A DNA stretch of 64,000 bases from Lactifluus volemus. Taxonomy: Eukaryota > Basidiomycota > Agaricomycetes > Russulales > Russulaceae. Under the pieces are notes generated by a model. That model saw only the letters and a program-made list of their open reading frames with translations, did not search any database and had not been told where the DNA came from. Below, one piece after another: positions 31,265-43,440 of this stretch. Made by a program: the position numbers and the translations under genes. Position 1 is the first letter of the stretch. Every line of letters starts with the position of its first letter. The stretch covers positions 186,001 to 250,000 of the forward strand of contig WTXI01000043.1 in the NCBI GenBank assembly GCA_022376515.1, given 5' to 3'.

Positions 31265-33837
31265 GACACCTTGTCCTTAAGTAGTACCGGAAGGCATTGT
31301 GACTCATCCGTAAATTTCGACTTTCGCGGGCAGTAAAAGGGCGTCATTTTCCGCTCAAGCATTCGCTCGCTAGCCAGGCACGAACCAACCTCGGCGCAGA
31401 CATCACGTGCCAGCGCGCGCCAAATGTGCTGGTAGGCTCCATCGTTGCGCAAGTGGTACTTTTACCTCCACGCCCAAAATCGCCCGAGTGGAGCGCGAAT
31501 ATGTTTTGTCTCTCGCTTGGTAGCAGACATATTACCGCGACTTTTCTTTCGCACCGCGTGTTGTTTGATCCATGGAAACAGTTTCCACCGAACGCTGGAG
31601 GGGCGGAGGTGGGTCTATACATGTTGTGGTGTCCAGGATGTTCCGACTACCGACTCTGGGCGAGTGGGAGTCTGGTTTCAAATGTGTGGACGAACGCGCT
31701 GCTGTGACAGCGTATCTCACTGCAGACTCAGGCTTAATATTTCTTTCCAAGCACGGCGATAATTCAGAATCGACCTCGTGTTCAATGTACCCATATCTAA
31801 GAGAACGATGATACTCGGTTAACGAATACATCCATTCGAGAGAAGCTGCTCTATTACGAGATCCTTGGAACTTAGGAGACTCCACCTTATACCAAATTGA
31901 CCAACCTGCTTGCCAACCTGACTTGTAATTTCGTGACGATTTTGTCCCATCTACGATCTCTCAATAGGTGTTCCCCCCCAGTCCTAACTTATTTACGCCA
32001 CAGTTTTACCTCACCTACGTTTGTCACCCTGAGAAGCGCCGCCCCAAGTCCAAATTTCCTCACCAGCTTTGTGCACACCGAACTTATGGCCCCTCGAGTC
32101 ATCAGGAAACCAAAATTAGGCTCCATGGATCTGTCCGGTTTACATGCGTATTCTGTTTAACTTGAACAGGGCTAGACTGTTGTAGTTATCATGGAGCCTT
32201 CCGTGTGAGCGTTTTCCCTGCGAGCTCCACTTATTTCATCTGTTTCAGGGCCCGTACTACGCTATACGTGGATGTGCTGGCGTCGGATCTTGCCAATATA
32301 ACTTACACTCCATTGGAGACTCTACACGTGTCAGAAGCCGTTTCCCTAAAATTGGACCCAATAAATGCTTCTGTTCCCTAGAGTTTAAGGCCTAGCTAGA
32401 TACAGTAGCTCCATTTCAGTGTCTGTCACGGTCTGTCTTCCCACCAACACAAACGGTGTCTTGCATACATTTAACAATTTCACAAAATGGAGATTCCGAC
32501 ACTTCGGTTTCTCAACCTTGTAAGGCTGATATGCTGCTGCTTTTTTTTTGCTCCATGGTCCTGTTCATAGCCGTTGAACCACTGCTTGACCTAGAAATTC
32601 TTCTGACATCGGACACACTTTATGATAGCCCGTCTCATGGCGCCATTCTTCCACCCAAAACTCTCGTAGCTTTGGTCAACATGCCAATTGACAATGTCGC
32701 CGTGTACTAGGTCACATGGATATGGAAATGAGTGATTGAGGGCAGACTCGTCCTGGGAATCCAAGGAGTTAAACGTTAAGCGTTAACCATCTGCAAGGCC
32801 AAATGCGTCATCTCAGTGCATAAGGCGCTTCAATTCGACTGTAATTGCCTGACCACGCGGAGGATTAGTTTCACAGCCCCGTGCCAAGCAAGCTATTTCG
32901 ACATCACATTCCTATCTCCGAGATGTCAACTAAATCACAAGAGAATCGGAGAACGCACTCCCGGGCAAAAAAGACTGGCTTTTGCAGTTGAGGGCGAAGA
33001 ATGCAGCCAAGGAGAATGAATGGCCTGCCATGGAACCAGAGTGCGGGACTCACGACTGAATCACAATTTGCATGTAAGAAAACGCTTCCTATCATCCACA
33101 TTCCATCCTCACATCACACATCTCATCACCGACTTCCTAACGAATTCCCCGCTCTTGCATCGGGGAACAGCGAGCGGGCCCATCGGCGTAGCCAACCTGC
33201 GGCGCTACCCTCCTTTACAGGCTGTACTGTATAGCCCTGAGACCTCCAGCTAGAAAGGGGGCGTAGCAAGGGCTGTATGAACACGGATGCGGCACCCCTA
33301 TACAAAGGTAAGTCGTGGATCTCGTTGCACATGGCACGCGACGCACCAAAGTACACCCTGTATCAACGGGCTTATCACTTGATCTCGAAATGTGACCCAG
33401 ACGACGGTCTGAAAGCCAGTACCCGCGACTGCGAGTCTGGCCAGGTAAGTCGGTTCGAAGCGCAAGTCTGGAATGAGGGAAGGTTTTAAACGATTCGGCC
33501 TTTCCGAGTCCTGGTTTGGAAGAGGATTGAAGCGACCATGCTTTTCCGCTTTACTGCGAGAGAGAGCGAGAGCGGTGATGTAGTCTGAGCGTGAGCCAAT
33601 GTGCTCCTTTGGCGTGACCATCATAGATGAGCTTAAGTAGATGTAGTTCAAAGCGTGTAACCTTCGTTGGCCAATTGAATGTCGGTTCTGTGCACGGCAA
33701 TTGCCGAACCCAAATGAAGCGCTCTACGGTACCTGAACAATACTGGCATTGTAAAAGAAATAGAAAGACATATTTATGTTTTATAAAGCATGCACTACAG
33801 CTGGAATAATTCGTGCTTGCTAATGACCTCAACTTCA
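31265..33837. other. Gene-poor stretch
   Basis: Minus-strand frames at 31532-31885 (containing YSLTEYHRSLRYGYIEHEVD) and 31144-31452 (containing SERMLERKMTPFYCPRKSKF) look protein-like and might be exons of one gene, but I could not join them convincingly and recognise no domain. From 31900 to 33837 nothing is supported. Confidence 0.35.
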
Positions 33838-34362
33838 TTATTCTTCATCCTCCTCTGAGTCATCCCCACTTGTTACTTCATCGTCATCATCATCATCTTC
33901 TTCTTCTTCGCTTTCGCCCCCTTCCTCTTCGAAAAACGACTTATGTTGTGAAGACCTCGTGTGGTATTTGTCCGGGGTGTCCTTTTGCTTCCCCTTCCCT
34001 GCCATATCAGATTCGGGGCCATTATCTTCCACTTGACTCGGTGTTTTTGCAGCCTCACCGTTGCGGCTCAGTTTGCCGCGTGTCCTGATTCCAACCGGGA
34101 TAATATTCGTTGGATCTAACTCATCTTCTGTTTGTGCACAATTAGAACGGATCAGACTATGTGCACTTGGGAACGCTTACCATCGTCAAACTCGCTGCCA
34201 TTGTAGACCTCGTCTTCCGAGTCATTGAAGTCGTCGTTGTCTCCCTTGCGGAGCCTGTTTGTAACCGTGTCACTGGTGTACTCTTTAGTAGGCCAAAGAA
34301 ACTCACTTCTTTATGTGGACAGCCTCCTCAGACTCCGCTTTGCGCTTGCTTTGGGATGACAT
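33838..34362 (-). CDS. CHZ1-like histone H2A.Z-H2B chaperone
   Basis: Small acidic nuclear protein. CHZ1 binds H2A.Z-H2B dimers and delivers them to the SWR1 complex for exchange into nucleosomes. Three exons (34307-34362, 34181-34254, 33838-34127) join in phase to 139 aa, near the 153 aa of the yeast protein. It starts MSSQSKRKAESEE and has an acidic stretch (DFNDSEDEVYNGSEFDD). Then comes EDELDPTNIIPVGIRTRGK, which fits the CHZ motif (acidic-LDP.NII..G.RTRGK), and a tail very rich in Glu and Asp (SEEEEDDDDDDE). One feature departs from the usual motif: the first Arg of RRTRG is Ile here. Shared motif, length and acidity support the call. Other acidic chaperones are possible. Confidence 0.6.
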
Positions 34363-37300
34363 CTGTTAAACTGAGTCCGTCGTAGCAGCCAGAACGATAA
34401 GGTCTGCGGATTCCACCATCAATTTCAACTGGCGCGCAAGTGCCCAATCAGGACCCATATCCCCACACCCGCTCAAACGTGCATCATTGTATAAGCCGCC
34501 ACTAAACTCATAGATAAAAAGAAGTTGCCCGCGCAACCCGTGCGCTTTCACAGTTGTCGTCAAGGTTTCGCTGCTCAGTACTAACTTAATTATGACATCA
34601 CCTACAACCATGTAACACGTGACCTTTTGAACCACGTTGGTGTCCCCCAACCGTACTGTACATGATTGGATCGCGGCTCCTAGAAGTCAGACGGAGTAAC
34701 CCCTTCCAGGCGAGGAAATGGATCGCGGGTGAAGCCGGGTCACGGACAGTGCGCAGCGCGCAACATGTCTTGCCACCACTCCGCGGAACGAGCCTTACAT
34801 AGCTCGTTTAGTTATTTCTGGTCTAACCAGTCAGATCACATACGGCCACAGACGTTTCCGTCATGTTACGGTGTGCGAACATGTGCTAGCTACTCCGTTT
34901 CTAGACACTATTCCAACACCCTCGTTGACCCTGGACATCTTGAAATAAATGATGCAGCCAACGCACCCGAGGTCAGAGCGCTCGCTCCGCAAGATAGTCT
35001 TATTAATAATTTGCGTGGGCAGAAGGCTTTCCCGTTTTCCTTTGAAAAAGGAAGCCCGCACCGACCCGATCGTACCGTGTGCGACGGCCCGCTACTTGTA
35101 CCTTCAAGGGTTCTTAGCCCCACTAAGAAAGTCAAGGTGAACGTCGAACCTCTTCCACTCGTCCGTGGGAAGTCTGAACGTCAGTTCAACCAGATCCATT
35201 TAAGAGGCTAACCTTCAAGTTTGTATAATGTTGAACTTCTGCGCACACTCATTCACTTACTGGATTCTCTGTTCCATATATGAGTCCTGAAACGCCACAT
35301 ACACACACGGTCCGAAGAGTGACGTCTCCGTTTATAAAGATCCACCCGTCGATACCAATTTGATGGTCTTTGCATTGTCAAATTTGAATTTTCTCCTGCT
35401 ACTTCCTTCTTCCATGCGAGCTTTGGTTCGACTTCAGATCGTTATTCACAATGCAAATGTACACAAGCGCGTGTCCTTGGGCGATGTGAACCATGTGACA
35501 CATTAATAGACACCTACAAGAGACCCAGCTGATCACTAGCGAAGTACCTCGAACCCGCGGTGCTAGGGGAGGATGCATCAAGTTTCCCTGTCGGAAAAAA
35601 CTCGTTACGTGCCGACACCACTCCTACTCCAACTCACTAGGTAACTCGGACATGTTTTCCCGAAGCAAGGACTTTCGGCCGATGATAATAACCGGGTTGA
35701 GCTCGTATTGGACATAACGCGTGGTGCTTTTGTCGAGCCAGCAGCCAGTAAACGTCTCCGCGGATAAAACGCCCTTGAAAATAGCGTCGCTAAGCTAGTT
35801 GCTATGGTCTTCAGTATTGCCAAATGGCCCAAGTCTATTGCCGAGGACCCCACAAAGCTCAGGCTCGGCCCGCGCTGCCCAAGACATCTTCCTTCTTGCA
35901 GATAACAAAGATGCCAATGGCAACACGAAATTCAAAAGTCTCTTTGATTGAGTTGCTTGCAAGGCCTCGGGCGCCCGTGGGGGCTCGTGTGAAGCGAAAA
36001 GGATGGCCGCCAACTTGAAATCGCCATGGTCGACGCCACAAATTCCGTGATAACCTCTGAGATGCACTAGAGTGACGACGGCATGATTCCTCGCATACAA
36101 CACCTTCTAGTCGGCTAAAGGAGGAAACCGGGAGTGGGAGAAGCTAGACATGACGGCATAACTTCAATAGCATGAGGCGGCACATCAGGTGCAACACAGA
36201 CATTTCAAGATCGAGACTTTCAAGTGACTGAGAATGACGAATAGATGGTGCACACAGAAAACGAGGACGGTGATCGCTTTCTGACCCTTCACCCCGAGGA
36301 ATCGACTTGGCTCAGGTGAGACTGCGATTCTGGAAGGATGTTGAGGTGCCCACTTGCTCCTCCCCCATTAGTATTCGGAATGCTTCGTGATGGACCAGAG
36401 TCACTAGTAGCCCTAAGACCCAGCCCGCGGGCTGTTCCTATATACCCCGTGATAAAAATAGCGCAAGAAGTGGTCGATGGCAGTCGAAGACCTCGCTTGC
36501 CTACCCAGCGATGGCTTCCAAGTCCTTCAACTGAATGCCGCGCGTGCTCTGGTAGGGTTCTGGGGTCGGTACTTCATGAGGTTCTTTTGACTGTACGAGG
36601 CTGTGCTTGATGAGCCGAGAACAAAATACAAATGGGGTCGACAAGTGAAATTGAACCCCGAGTCGGCATTGTATTTCCTGCTTTGAGATGTTTCCCACTC
36701 AGACTCCGTTCTCCGGCCGGTATTTGGTTGTATTTGGACTGCTGTGAATCGAACACGGCGAGGCGAGTGATCACAACTTGAACCCCTTCCCTGCAGTACT
36801 GTATTGAGAAGAGAAGCAACTGCGATGTCATCTGCTGAGATTGATTCACGTCCACTTTTTTTCCCTTGGAAAATGTACCCATGATATCAGAAGACCTGTC
36901 ACACCATCCAACGGGTCTGACGCAAGTGCCGTCTGCACATGGAAGGCATTCCCTCGAAGACTTGGCACCCTCAGCTGACCTTTTTCTGGGGAAAGTAAGG
37001 TAGAGCGGCGCGAGAATGGCGATCTTCGAAGGTGCTGTTTTCGGTTGCGATCTACGGTCGAAGTTAACCACTTAGAAATCGAATTTCTCAGAAAATGACA
37101 TATCAAAGCCATCTTCGCTCGGTTGTCCGAACGATTTGAGCGTAGTACTCGCTTGCAGTCGAATCAATAGCTAGCGCCCATCTCGTTGTCACTCATGATA
37201 CTATTTCCTTCGCACCACTCAAGGACATCTTTGCCATGCTCCAACAACTGGATGTCTCTTAATGTTCCGCAGCGTTGGCTCGGCGGAAAAAAAGAGGGTA

Positions 37301-40300
37301 GGGGTGCCCACTCGCTCACAATCTCTGTGGACCTAAGGTGGCTTTCTTAATAGTACCTACGTAATACATGGTTCTCAGGCGCAGCGGCGGAACAGTTGCA
37401 GGCTTTCCTTCACACACACACAATGCGGCATGGATCCATGCACTACCCTTGGGGGAGACGGTATTTGCGCCCTCACCCCTTGATCAAACATGCTCTTCTT
37501 CGGAAAGCATCAGACCTCACCCCGATCGTAGACGGACCCTTCAGGGCACTCTCCGGCTAGCTCCTTGAACATCTAGGCTCTACGTGGAGACAACATGAAC
37601 TGTCTGGAAGCAGCCCGCGCCGCGGCTTGCCGGGCGTAAATCCACTACGGTATCCGCAGGCATTGTACTGCATCAGGACGGCGAAGCTGGAAGCGAGACG
37701 AGAATGGCATGTACCGTGCGGAAGGCCGTTACAGCCGGGCGTCATGACGTTTCTTCCTGTGCCTTGATTCCCACCACTGCTTCGCTGTATGTGCTAGTGA
37801 CTATGACTCCAGGGCGCAAATGCAGCCGTGATCGAGGGGAGTTTAGGGACACCACACTCTCATGGATACGATATACCCTTGTCTAGACTTTCCACGGTTA
37901 TCCGAAAGGTGTGTGTCTTACGCCGCTTAGGGTCGTTGACGTAGCGCCCTACCGAAAACTACCCGCATACATCTTTCTGGAATGGCCGCCGTCCTACAAA
38001 TGACATGTCTTATCATAGCCAGGTGAAGAGAGAGCAGCACAATTTTCTCTGCCATTCACCGCTGGACTCGGGGCCTAGAAGTGTCTCGCTAAGGATACGG
38101 CTCGCTGACCTGGACGAAAGGCCGTACTTGTGGGCACGTTTGGACAAAAAGGGGGAAACGGTCTTTTCTCTCTGTGTCTGTGTTCGAGGCCTTCGTCCTT
38201 GTACCAGCGAACACGCTTTACATCACGCCAACAGCAACTGCGATCGGCTGGCAGTATTGATGTCCAGGAGCTGCAGAAGCCGCCAGCAAGTAACCTGACC
38301 AGCTGGCCAGCCCCGCTGGGGGGTGCATAACGACTTAACTGGCTGAATGTCCTCGTCTACACGAATCAGGCCGGAAAAAAGTTCATCCAGATCTTGCATA
38401 CGCGCTGTCAAGATGGATCCGCCTAGAGTGCGATCCCCTGACGCAATTGTGTAATAGTGCTGAACCTATTTGCAAACCAATCATACAATAGCCTCGTCCC
38501 AGGAACTTCTCAGGGTTCCACACCCACTCATACTTGCAGAACACAATCCAGTAATGTATTCGTTCAACTACACCAAATCGTACTAAATCGTCCCAAGGTC
38601 CAGCCGATCATCCACCAGTATCCATACAGCATTTTCTGGAAAAACTAGCCACCGGTCTACGACGCCACTTCAATTATTGTAATCATGTGGGGTGCTATCC
38701 AACCAAAATTAACGTCTCTTCGAGGCCAGACCAGCTCAGACCAGCATGGCGTTAATGCGTTGCAAAGTACGTTTTGGTTAGAGAAAAGATCCGAGAGATG
38801 ACCAAGTTCACACATGTACTACATAGTATTATGGTACTAGGAACCCACGGTCCCGTCGCATGGCGGGTGGGCATTGGTCGCCTCAAGGCCATTTTGATCA
38901 GCCGGGTGAAATGACGACTCGACTTCTACTCGCGTTCGGCCCCGGAACTCCCGATTCCAAAGTCCGAGTCCCGCCCACCCAAAGTAACCTTTTTACTCGA
39001 ACTACTGTACTGTACACCCCAGAACTAAACGACAGGTCGCACACTCGTGTTAAGTAGCACAATAAGTACGGCAATCAAAAAACTTGATAGCCGGAGTCAC
39101 AGGGAAGGACGGACGATGTCGGAGAGTGTCACTGTCCTAATGGTTATTGTGTCCGACATAGAAAATGTCATTTGCCACAACCATGACGTGATGCCCCCTA
39201 GTTATGCTGTTTTCTTTTACTCTCCATTGGGTGTCACTAGTAGCAGTGCGCAAAGGACTGTCTCTTTTTCACTCATGCACGATATAATGACGTAAATATT
39301 AGTCTTGTTTTTACTCGCTCTATTTCCCTTAGGCTAGTAACTACGACTTGCAAATTACAAAAACTACAATACGGCAACTTACTTACCCCACCCATGACAT
39401 AGTTGTACATCTCAATAGTAAGTTAGGTGTCAAACAATGAATTGATGGATGGATGGCGGCGGCGCAGAACTCGGAGGGTGAGTGGAGAGAGCGACGAGAG
39501 GTTTATGCGATATTCCGAGTCGTCCGCTATTTCAGTTTTTACGCCCTCCCCTCCCCACCCCAAACTCAGGCAAGCCCGAGCCCCGAGATGCAATTCGGGG
39601 TGTATACGATTCGTTAGCCCTTGGAAACACCATTCGCCCATCCATATAAAGCCGGGAAAAACGATCACCGGTATTGTACCGTAACCGCGCTCGCTTATCT
39701 ACGTTTTCGTTTGACCATGTGACGACAGACCAAAAATAAAAAAGCGCCGAACCGGACTACTTAGTAGTACGTGTTTTTTTTTCCAAACTATATCTATTGA
39801 TGGCGATTGAAACGACATGAGTGAGATCCTTCTTTCCTGGTACAATACTTGATTTTACTTGTTACTGTAACTACGACGTCGTACAAACCTTCAACATCCG
39901 AGCTACTACTATCAGCCGCGTCAGCAATACATATATACTAGGCCAGGAAAGGCAGGGGTGACGAGAGGCAATTGCCATCGTCATGAATGAGAGAAAGGCG
40001 TAAAACAATAAAGGAAAGGAATAACACAAAAAATTACAAAAAGGGAGGGTCAGAGAGATAGGTAGAAATGTGTGGCGTTTGAGAGTTAAAGTGAGAGTAG
40101 TATGTGTCCCAGGACGAGGAGCAGGAAAAGCTAAAGGGTAGAGATGGAGGGATCGTGACCGTGATCATGATAACGTAGAGAAACAAACTTCTATACACGA
40201 AACATGAGGGAGATTGCTGTGGGGTGGGGGAACAACAGACCCGTGGATATGGATGAAATGAAGCAAGAGAAAGAGAGATCAGATGAGTAACGGCTGGGGA

Positions 40301-40344
40301 AGAAACGAAGCCCATTAGGAGCAAAGCACCCATGGACCACGCGC
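34363..40344. other. 6-kb gene-poor stretch downstream of the GATA gene
   Basis: Open frames at 34366-34650 (-), 34729-35211 (+, 160 codons), 35795-36103 (-) and 36574-37071 (-, 165 codons) have no recognisable motif and no supporting neighbouring exons. Around 35870-35950 (+) the peptide AQDIFLLADNKDANGNTKF looks like a relic exon. About 39900-40344 is probably the 3' untranslated region of the GATA gene. Confidence 0.4.
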
Positions 40345-43280
40345 CTAGAACCCGCTCGCGCCAGCGCCAACGCCGTCTGTAGGGTAGCTTGTCCAGTCAC
40401 TGGGGAACATGGGTGGGTGGGGCTCAGGTAGCAACATTGGTGGATGAATATATGAATTAAGGAAATGATCACCCTCATTCATGCCCGTGGAACCGTGCAT
40501 GAAATCCATCTGCACGTCATTGTCAGTAGTGGATGACGGTGGGAGCATAGGAGGGTGGATAAAGGGTGACCCGTGTGATTGGGGTAGCATTGGAGGGTGC
40601 CAATACGAGCCTGAGCTGTAGTAACCACCCGCTCTAGAGCCGTTATTGCGGTGGGTGGGTGGGTTACTGCTCCCACCGTTCAGGTGCGGGCTACCACAAC
40701 CATGGCCACTTGACGGTGGGCTGTTGGAACCAGAAAAGGAAAACTCCATCGAATTGCGTGCCGAGTCAGAACACGATGTCGCACTGCTAGTCGAGAAGCT
40801 ACTGCTGTCTCCCCCAAAGGACGAGAAGGAGACAGCCGAACTTGGTGGATCGGTTGAAGAGTCATTGCTCATCCGTCTGCGCTTAGCACTGCGCGTCTCC
40901 CCCTCGGAGGTATCTCCATTTCCAGTGGTGTAGTCCGTGGAGTACAACTGCGAGAGCAGATCGGGGTGATATGGTCCCGGGAAGTTGGACAGGTTGAGCG
41001 AAGGGTAGTTGTACGCCGTGTTCGCGCCAAGAGCGCCAACAAGTTCACTCTGTGTTGCCGGCGCATACCCGAGGCCTCCATTGCTAAGACTGTTTTGACC
41101 GCTAGCAGGATCAATGTCGATGTCGTCAAACGCACTAGCGTTAGAGTCAGCCAGCGGTGAAATGCCATCATCCACATCCGCAGATGGACGGCGAGATGCG
41201 CCTGGACTCGCAGAAGGTGTGTCTGAAGCGTGGCCGCTGAGATTGCTGCTACTGCTGCCGCGACGGGCATCGTGACGGGAGCGTTTACGAATTACATCAG
41301 ATTTCATCGAGATCGGACGCGCTGAACCATGAAGTTTGAAGCTTGAAACATGAAGCAGATCAGCCCAAGACTGTAGAATACAGAAGCATTGGGAGACTTA
41401 CTACAGTCCACAACTGTACGTTAAAAAGGCGAGGGGGAATGAGCACGGTGTGTAAGAAAGAACCGGAGATACTCACGCATTGCAAACTGTTTTGCCTTCG
41501 TCGTCTTTTCGCCATAGTGGTGTCGCCGTTGTGTGACAATTATAACATTGCGCTTCAGAACTAATTAGCCCGGGCTGTAAAGAGTAATTTCAGGGGGCGC
41601 ACCAATGATTTCCGAAGTCTCTTGCCGGGGTGCAGCCTGGGATCGTCCCTCGCCGTGGTTATTCCGCATGCTCTTCGGGCGTGGGCGCTTATGCTGGTCA
41701 CGTGTTCAGCTATGTATACATGTTGTGGGGAGGGGACAGAGCATACCAGTTTGCAGTAAAGCCCGCATGCATTGCAGTTGAGCTCGTCATTCAACCCGCG
41801 ACGCCAGAGCGGTGTGTGGGTGGCACCGCAATTTGTGCACTCGGCCTTGACACCTCCAGGTGCATTGCTAGTATTTGCTCCTGATGGCGGGAGAGTCGTT
41901 AGAGGATTGGCCGCAGTTGCACCAGGGACAGAGGAACGAGCGGTCGAAGCCTGAGTGCGGAGGCTGAGCAATGGCCGCAATGAACCGGATCCCGCGGACG
42001 TATCACTGCCGTGACCGAGCTTTGCGGGAGAGACTGTTTGCTCTTGTTGTGAAGCGCGTCGAGCGAAATGAGCTTGAGAAAATGCAGGGTGATGATGTTC
42101 GGATACTTCGCTCTTCATTCCGATATCGGTGTCCGTCGCCGAATCCAGCAGGCGAGCATGAGAGGAGGCAGAAACAAAGGCGATTGCAGACCAGGCATCG
42201 GACGAGTCACTAGATTCCATGAGAAGTTCGTCAAGTGGGAGTTCGATTGTTGGGCGGACAATGTCAAAAGAGTCTGTGGTAGGGAAGGTGTGACGGACGC
42301 CTTCTCCGTAGTTCATGGAAGTCGTGAGGGTGGGTGTGGGATACAAAAGTGCAGAGGGACCAAAATCATTGGAGAAGAGAGAAGGGAACCGAAGCAAGGC
42401 ATCTTGAGAATTGGCGCTTGTTGTGGCGAGGGAGGCGGCGTCTGTGTCCTTGAGGCATTGGTGAGTAAGGGTGTCCTTGTCGCTGTTTAAATCGGAAGGG
42501 ACAGGCGCCGGATCGGAATGAGTGTCTTCATGAGTAGCCGCGGAGCGGGTAACGGGACGACACCGGCGAGTGACATTGTCTTTGAATTCAGCTGAAGGTT
42601 TGAGGTCGGGCTTCTGTACGGGGGCGGCGGAAGCAGCGGGGGTTGGTTGATCGACAGAGAAGGTAAATTGCATGCGCTTGATGGTGCCAGGGCGACTATT
42701 GACGTTAGCCTCACGGGTACGCTCTTTCTCTGCAGCGCGCTGTCTGATGATATCTGTCGAGTGATTGTGCTTGAAACCAGGTGCCTCTAGCTCTTCGATA
42801 CTCCTGATGGAAGCCAAGTCGTCAGGGCCAAGGGTTACAGATAGAGTGAACGGAAAAAGACGGACCGTCCTTTCTCTTTGTCAAGCTTGTCACTCATGCA
42901 CTTGCTCAGCCTCTTGAACTCTCGCTTCGACTTGGCACTATCAACGTCGACCATAAGGTTCTGAAGGTGCCATAGACGCCAGCTGAGGTTCTCAAGACGC
43001 TGGCCTTGCTCGAGAAAGCTGGCGACTTTGGTGCAGACCTAGAGCCGAAGTGGCAAAACTAGTTAGTAGGAGAGAAAGGGAGAGGAGAGATGTGACCAAG
43101 AGACGAACCTTCCATGTCTTGGTGAGAGCATCGGCATCACCAAGGTTTGAAAAGGCGATGAAGGATTTGTTACCCTGGAAAGATTGAGGCATTAAGGAGA
43201 AGAGGAATTGAATATCGAGCATGAGAAGGAGAAGCAAAGTGGGAACACACTTTGAACTTGAGATTTAAGATGGAGGGCAT
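40345..43280 (-). CDS. Two-finger GATA transcription factor with areA-type N-terminal domain
   Basis: Nuclear DNA-binding regulator, about 833 aa in eight exons starting 43251-43280 and 43109-43174. The N-terminus MPSILNLKFKGNKSFIAFSN with RLENLSWRLWHLQNLM matches the DUF1752/areA GATA-like domain. After a long Ser/Pro-rich region comes finger 1, CTNCGATHTPLWRRGLND...CNACGLYCKLHKRPRPKSM, split by an intron at 41694-41746. About 25 residues later comes finger 2, CYNCHTTATPLWRKDDEGKT...CNACGLYFKLHGSARPISM, followed by the basic KSDVIRKRSRHDARR. Finger 2 is spread over exons 41477-41552, a 12-nt exon 41402-41413, and the last exon 40345-41341. The C-terminus repeats HPPML/HPPMF four times. The close spacing of the fingers and the lack of a Cys-rich spacer argue against a SreA/URBS1 iron regulator. 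A developmental role is possible but unproven. Confidence 0.88.
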
Positions 43281-43440
43281 TTAAAGGAGATTGGAAAGAG
43301 GAAGGGGGGGGAGGGGAAGGAGGAAAAGGGAAGGAAGGAAGGGGAGAGTTGGGGAAGAACTGAAGGGAGGATGAGCAGAGAGTGCTCGCTCGTATAACAT
43401 CGTCTTTCAATCCCGTTCTTTGTTATTTTTTTTTTTTTAA
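43281..43440 (-). promoter_or_regulatory. CT-rich promoter/5' leader of the GATA gene
   Basis: Just upstream of the ATG, the minus strand carries a long pyrimidine tract (CCTTCCTTCCC, CCTCCCCCCCC and similar words across 43290-43370). Such CT-rich blocks commonly lie next to transcription starts in filamentous fungi. A T/A homopolymer pair follows at about 43428-43445. Confidence 0.5.

Noticed and set aside
36574..37071. 165-codon minus frame as a gene
   Set aside because: No recognisable motif, no homologous neighbour, and no splice partners; treated as chance.
40345..43280. Assignment to the SreA/URBS1 iron-regulatory GATA class
   Set aside because: That class has a Cys-rich segment and long spacing between the two fingers. 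Here the fingers are about 25 residues apart and no such Cys cluster exists.
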